Origin: Methanoregulaceae archaeon
Lineage (GTDB): Archaea > Halobacteriota > Methanomicrobia > Methanomicrobiales > Methanospirillaceae
Direction: 5' to 3'
DNA length: 64,000 nucleotides
Assembly (NCBI GenBank): GCA_021371995.1
Contig: JAJFVA010000010.1
Span: 62,001-126,000, forward strand
Part shown: one piece after another, positions 61,024 to 64,000 of the stretch
Layout of the letters: the number at the start of each line of letters is the position of its first letter
How positions within the stretch are numbered: position 1 is the stretch's first letter
Notes under the pieces: generated by a model
What the model was told of the DNA's origin: nothing
Databases searched by the model: none
Seen by the model: only the letters and a program-made list of their open reading frames with translations
Program-made: the position numbers and the translations under genes

Positions 61024-62117
61024 GCGGGGACGGAATCGGCCCTGAAATCATACATGAGGGGAAAAAAGTCCTTGATGCAGCTGGCGAACGGTTTGGCTTT
61101 GACATTGCCTGGGATGACTTTGGGATCGGTGCGGAGCGATACCTGGAAACAGGCGAGCTGGTCACGGAGGAGGAATTAAAGGATCTCTCCCGGTACCGGG
61201 CCATTTACTTTGGTGCAATCGGGGACGAACGGGTCACCCCCGGTATCCTTGAAAAAGGGATCCTCCTCCGGATAAGGTTTCATTTTGACCAGTTCGTCAA
61301 TTTAAGGCCAATCCGGCTGCTCGAGGGTGTGCCGACCCCACTGGCAGGGAAGGGGCCCGCAGACATCAATTTCCTGGTAGTCCGGGAGAACACCGAAGAC
61401 TTTTACGTTGGTATCGGTTCCCGGTTCCATGGCTCCCAGAAGACGACCCTCTGCATCGAACGGGAACTCTATCATGCCATCTTCAATCTTGATATAGTAT
61501 CCGATGCAGAAGAACTGGCCTACCAGATTGGCGTAATAACCCGGGAAGGAGCAGAAAGGGTCATATCGTATGCTTTTGACCTGGCTGTTCAGAGACAGAA
61601 AAAACTGACGTCTGTGGATAAAGCCAATGTCCTCTCGGATGTCTATGGCCTCTGGCGGGAGGTATTTGCTGAGGTTGCTGCCAGGAATCCGGGTGTTTCT
61701 ACTGAATTCACCTTTGTTGACGCAATCACCATGTGGTTTGTGAAGAATCCTGAATGGTTCGATGTTGTGGTCACACCAAACATGTTCGGGGATATCATCA
61801 CCGACCTTGGCGCAATGATACAGGGAGGCCTGGGACTGGCCCCCGGAGCAAATATCAATCCGGTGGGCACTTCGATGTTCGAGCCTATCCATGGATCGGC
61901 GCCAAAATACAAGGGACTGAATGTTGCAAATCCTGTCGCAACGATCTGGGCTGGTTCAATGCTCCTTGATCATCTTGGTGAGCATGCGGCAGCATCGGCA
62001 GTGCTGCAGGCAATCGAACGATCGATTGCTGACGGCGTGGTAACAAAAGATATGGGGGGCCATGCAAAGACCTCTGATGTCGGTAACTATCTTTCGAGGA
62101 TTGTCCTTTCAGGCTAA
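61002..62117 (+). CDS. leuB: 3-isopropylmalate dehydrogenase
   Basis: A 371-residue protein of the isocitrate/isopropylmalate dehydrogenase family: [88 protein letters not shown] and [12 protein letters not shown]. It oxidises and decarboxylates 3-isopropylmalate with NAD, the third step of leucine synthesis; a homoisocitrate dehydrogenase role (AksF) cannot be ruled out by eye. It overlaps leuD by 22 bases, so leuC-leuD-leuB is one operon. It converges with a hypothetical gene 6 bases away. Confidence 0.87.
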   Translation: MYRVAAIGGDGIGPEIIHEGKKVLDAAGERFGFDIAWDDFGIGAERYLETGELVTEEELKDLSRYRAIYFGAIGDERVTPGILEKGILLRIRFHFDQFVNLRPIRLLEGVPTPLAGKGPADINFLVVRENTEDFYVGIGSRFHGSQKTTLCIERELYHAIFNLDIVSDAEELAYQIGVITREGAERVISYAFDLAVQRQKKLTSVDKANVLSDVYGLWREVFAEVAARNPGVSTEFTFVDAITMWFVKNPEWFDVVVTPNMFGDIITDLGAMIQGGLGLAPGANINPVGTSMFEPIHGSAPKYKGLNVANPVATIWAGSMLLDHLGEHAAASAVLQAIERSIADGVVTKDMGGHAKTSDVGNYLSRIVLSG

Positions 62118-62123
62118 GTGGTA

Positions 62124-62567
62124 TCAGGCAGGGAGGGCACCCAAAACAGAACCTTCCCGTGAAGTACCCGGGCAATAATCGGTGATCTGCCGGTTCCTCT
62201 CGATCGGTCCTGCGACGCTGTAGGGAAGTGCTGCAACTGAGGCATACCGCTCCCTGGAGCAGAGGACCGCGTGGAGGGAGTCCAGGGCCACGGTGAACCG
62301 TTCGCCATTCCTGAGTTCGATATTCAGGGCTTTTCCTGATTTTGATATCCGGGCATTGCCTGCACTCCCCCCGATATATGCCATCCAGTTCCACCGTATT
62401 TTTTCCACCCGTGCTGAAACACCGGAACGGAGTGCATTCCGGAGTTCATTAACCCGGATACAGAGCCTCGTGCCATAGAGATACAGTTCAAGGATATCCA
62501 TGGGTATTCCGTCTTCATCAAGAACAGGACGACGATTCAGCTGGAGATACCCTGCATTTTTCATCAT
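62124..62567 (-). CDS. Hypothetical protein
   Basis: A 147-residue protein without a recognised domain. It contains NRRPVLDEDGIPMDILELYLYGTRLCIRVNELRNALRSG, YIGGSAGNARISKSGKALNIEL and a C-terminal tail of about 40 residues, a pattern like a small alpha/beta or beta-barrel protein. Two in-frame ATGs at 62567 and 62564. It converges with leuB and is upstream of no other gene; the nitrogenase-like pair lies 129 bases to the right on the same strand. Function unknown. Confidence 0.6.
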   Translation of the reverse strand: MMKNAGYLQLNRRPVLDEDGIPMDILELYLYGTRLCIRVNELRNALRSGVSARVEKIRWNWMAYIGGSAGNARISKSGKALNIELRNGERFTVALDSLHAVLCSRERYASVAALPYSVAGPIERNRQITDYCPGTSREGSVLGALPA

Positions 62568-62696
62568 GGTTCCCGACTCTTCCTGATACTACGTCGAAAG
62601 TACAGTTATATAAGCATTCAATGTGCGCGGAGTGAAAGTGACTGACAGAAAGCGGTTGTCAGGAAGATTCCCTGATGCTCGTGCCTGGGAGAGGGT

Positions 62697-63827
62697 TCAG
62701 GGATCCCTGGCGTGCTGATGATCCAGGCAGGCATTGAGTACATCCTCCATCAACCCTGCCAGACCCTGGATACCGATGATAGGCCGGGCTCTCAGTCTCA
62801 CCATGCCTCTCAGAGGATAAGTGAACGGGATAAAAGCTGCAGTCGGGCAGGCCATGCGTTCAAATGAAGACCCGAGAAGGAGATCGGGAGGATCACCTGC
62901 GATAAGTTCCTGCACCGCAGAAAGGGAGCATGCTTCAGCAACCCTGAACGGTGAATGCCGGATACCATTACGGCAGCCGATAACAGTAATCGATGCATCG
63001 AGATATTTTTTAAGCATTCGTGCAGCAAAATCGGCATAGGAAAAGCCTGAGAATAGGGCAACCTCCGGGGGGTCATGCCGCATCAGGAATTTCTCGCAGG
63101 ATGTCTCGATTGCATGTTCTGCGATATCCCGCTCTCTTTCGAATGCATCCAGTCTCACATCGTCATAATGCTTTTCCAGGCATTTGAGCGCTTTTTCTGT
63201 ATCATCAATCCCGAGAAACGTCCCCCTGGCCAGCCCGTGACCGGAAGCAAGATCCGGATTTGTCTGAACCGTACTACACGAAGCCGGATTTATCTGGTCA
63301 AAGGTACAGTCACAAAACCGGGCTGCAACCGGGATTCCGGCGGATGCAAGGATTCGCTCCGCCTCAAGGGAATTTCCTGAACAGAACGGGTCGAGGAGCT
63401 GTATCCCGTCAAGATTGACCCCGCAGACATCGGGATCCGGCTTCACGGGCAGTGCCCGGCATGCAGCCAGGTAGCCATCCTCAAAATTGCCGAGGAACCC
63501 GGGACTGTCCACCATGATGATTTCGCCGGGAAGGTAATGGCGGATGTCTTCGCCAATTATTGCCGGGGTGCAGGTATTAACAACGGCAACTGCTCTGTAA
63601 CGCTCCTGCAATGACCGGACGAGATCAAGAAGGCGCTCTTCTGCACCGAATATTATATCTTCCTCGATCAGGAAGGTGCAGTGAAGTTCACGGTGAAGGA
63701 TAGTCGCAGGATAAAAATAGCATCCGCTTGGCCCGTGGATGACAGTACCGATTCCCCCGATACCTGCAAAACAGGTGACTGCGCCCGTCATTGCACAGGG
63801 CCACAGGGCATTCATGCATTCACGCAT
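62697..63827 (-). CDS. Nitrogenase component 1-like protein
   Basis: 376 residues from the ATG at 63827 (MRECMNALWPC), which overlaps the upstream frame by 8 bases; the longer frame to 63914 overlaps that gene entirely. Cys11, Cys36 in IHGPSGCYFY and Cys86 in NTCTPAIIGED match the three cluster ligands of NifD/NifK-type proteins, and LLGSSFERM, RARPIIGIQGLAGLMEDVLN the C-terminal part. So it is a complete NifD/E-like subunit. A second, partial subunit follows upstream, suggesting a two-subunit complex. Candidate roles are a tetrapyrrole or other cofactor reductase; not nitrogen fixation on this evidence. Confidence 0.82.
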   Translation of the reverse strand: MRECMNALWPCAMTGAVTCFAGIGGIGTVIHGPSGCYFYPATILHRELHCTFLIEEDIIFGAEERLLDLVRSLQERYRAVAVVNTCTPAIIGEDIRHYLPGEIIMVDSPGFLGNFEDGYLAACRALPVKPDPDVCGVNLDGIQLLDPFCSGNSLEAERILASAGIPVAARFCDCTFDQINPASCSTVQTNPDLASGHGLARGTFLGIDDTEKALKCLEKHYDDVRLDAFERERDIAEHAIETSCEKFLMRHDPPEVALFSGFSYADFAARMLKKYLDASITVIGCRNGIRHSPFRVAEACSLSAVQELIAGDPPDLLLGSSFERMACPTAAFIPFTYPLRGMVRLRARPIIGIQGLAGLMEDVLNACLDHQHARDP

Positions 63828-64000
63828 GGATAACCCTCTGCCATCGGCTGAGCATCCGAAAAAGACCTGCTGTACCGACCGGAAGCGGATCAGGAAAAGA
63901 AAGCAGCCGTCCATGATCCTTCAGTTCAAGGTCAAAAGTCTCCAGCAACTCGGTAAGAACCGGACCGGATGTCTGACCCCAGTGGTGAATCATGACCGTT
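63820..64000 (-). CDS. C-terminal end of a second nitrogenase-like subunit (runs off right edge)
   Basis: Hand translation of the minus strand gives the last 59 residues of a protein ending RMLSRWQRVIHA; its stop overlaps the ATG of the next gene (ATGCGTGA). The end PLPVGTAGLFRMLSRW lines up with RPIIGIQGLAGLMEDVL at the end of the neighbouring nitrogenase-like protein, which suggests a related subunit. Only the C-terminus is visible, so the assignment is tentative. Confidence 0.5.
   Translation of the reverse strand, partial: TVMIHHWGQTSGPVLTELLETFDLELKDHGRLLSFPDPLPVGTAGLFRMLSRWQRVIHA

Noticed and set aside
63828-63914. N-terminal extension of the nitrogenase-like protein
   Set aside because: It lies wholly inside the upstream gene; the overlapping ATG at 63827 fits the family start.
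1-64000. CRISPR array, insertion sequence or prophage
   Set aside because: I saw no regularly spaced direct repeats, transposase motifs or phage structural genes; the Cas4-like protein alone does not imply an array.

Overview
The window comes from a methanogenic archaeon, most probably of the order Methanomicrobiales. Pointers are nitrogenase-like (NifD-type) proteins at both ends, an FrhB-type (F420) subunit attached to a split archaeal glutamate synthase, many archaea- or methanogen-restricted families (DUF2115, DUF357, DUF99, DUF3467, CxxC-x17-CxxC), AglJ-type protein glycosylation, diphthine synthase, archaeal TATA boxes and two tRNA genes without an encoded CCA. The species was not identified. 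Gene density is high, with many ATGA or TGATG overlaps and very short convergent gaps. No insertion sequence, prophage, rRNA or CRISPR array was seen.

Layout. 0-9 kb: a partial NifD-like gene, membrane proteins (DUF2238-like, TauE/SafE, DUF1622, PsiE), a rubredoxin-ThDP enzyme fusion, moaE with a GNAT gene, a five-repeat PEGA surface protein and a DUF2115 protein. 9-19 kb: flavodoxin-fold oxidoreductase, RNase III, a PRTase/DNA ligase operon, a SIS isomerase, a TMEM175-like channel, UvsE, a decayed metallo-beta-lactamase gene, a QueG-like Fe-S protein and a HEAT protein. 19-24 kb: a double chagasin-like lipoprotein and a tandem pair of secreted proteins with nearly identical promoters and leaders, a small zinc ribbon, and tRNA-Thr(CGT). 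24-30 kb: Cas4-like nuclease, an ACT/TsaC/nucleotidyltransferase operon behind tRNA-Gly(CCC), AglJ, DUF99 and a pilin-like protein.

30-39 kb is one nitrogen-assimilation island: amt-glnK, a second PII gene and glnA on the minus strand, and divergently the split glutamate synthase (glutaminase, ferredoxin-FMN synthase, GXGXG subunit) followed by an FrhB-like subunit. Together they would import ammonium and run the GS-GOGAT cycle, probably with reduced F420 as electron source. 39-48 kb is a cell-surface region: three secreted proteins that share modules, then a large papain-like (C1A) protease whose class is the known target of chagasin-type inhibitors, one of which lies at 19.5-20.5 kb.

47-64 kb is mostly housekeeping: radical SAM protein, an active cis-prenyltransferase facing an apparently inactive paralogue, PolX, DtxR/FeoA-FeoB iron uptake, dphB-DUF357, a flippase-like protein, a bifunctional-nuclease-like protein, nusA-hisE, a SIMPL lipoprotein-like secreted protein, leuC-leuD-leuB, and a pair of nitrogenase-like genes running off the right edge.

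The best candidates for something undescribed are the predicted two-subunit cis-prenyltransferase, the tandem nitrogenase-like pair at the right edge, the rubredoxin-ThDP fusion, the duplicated secreted proteins with a conserved leader hairpin, and the modular surface operon with hairpins in its gene gaps. All names come from reading translations by eye; no database search was run.
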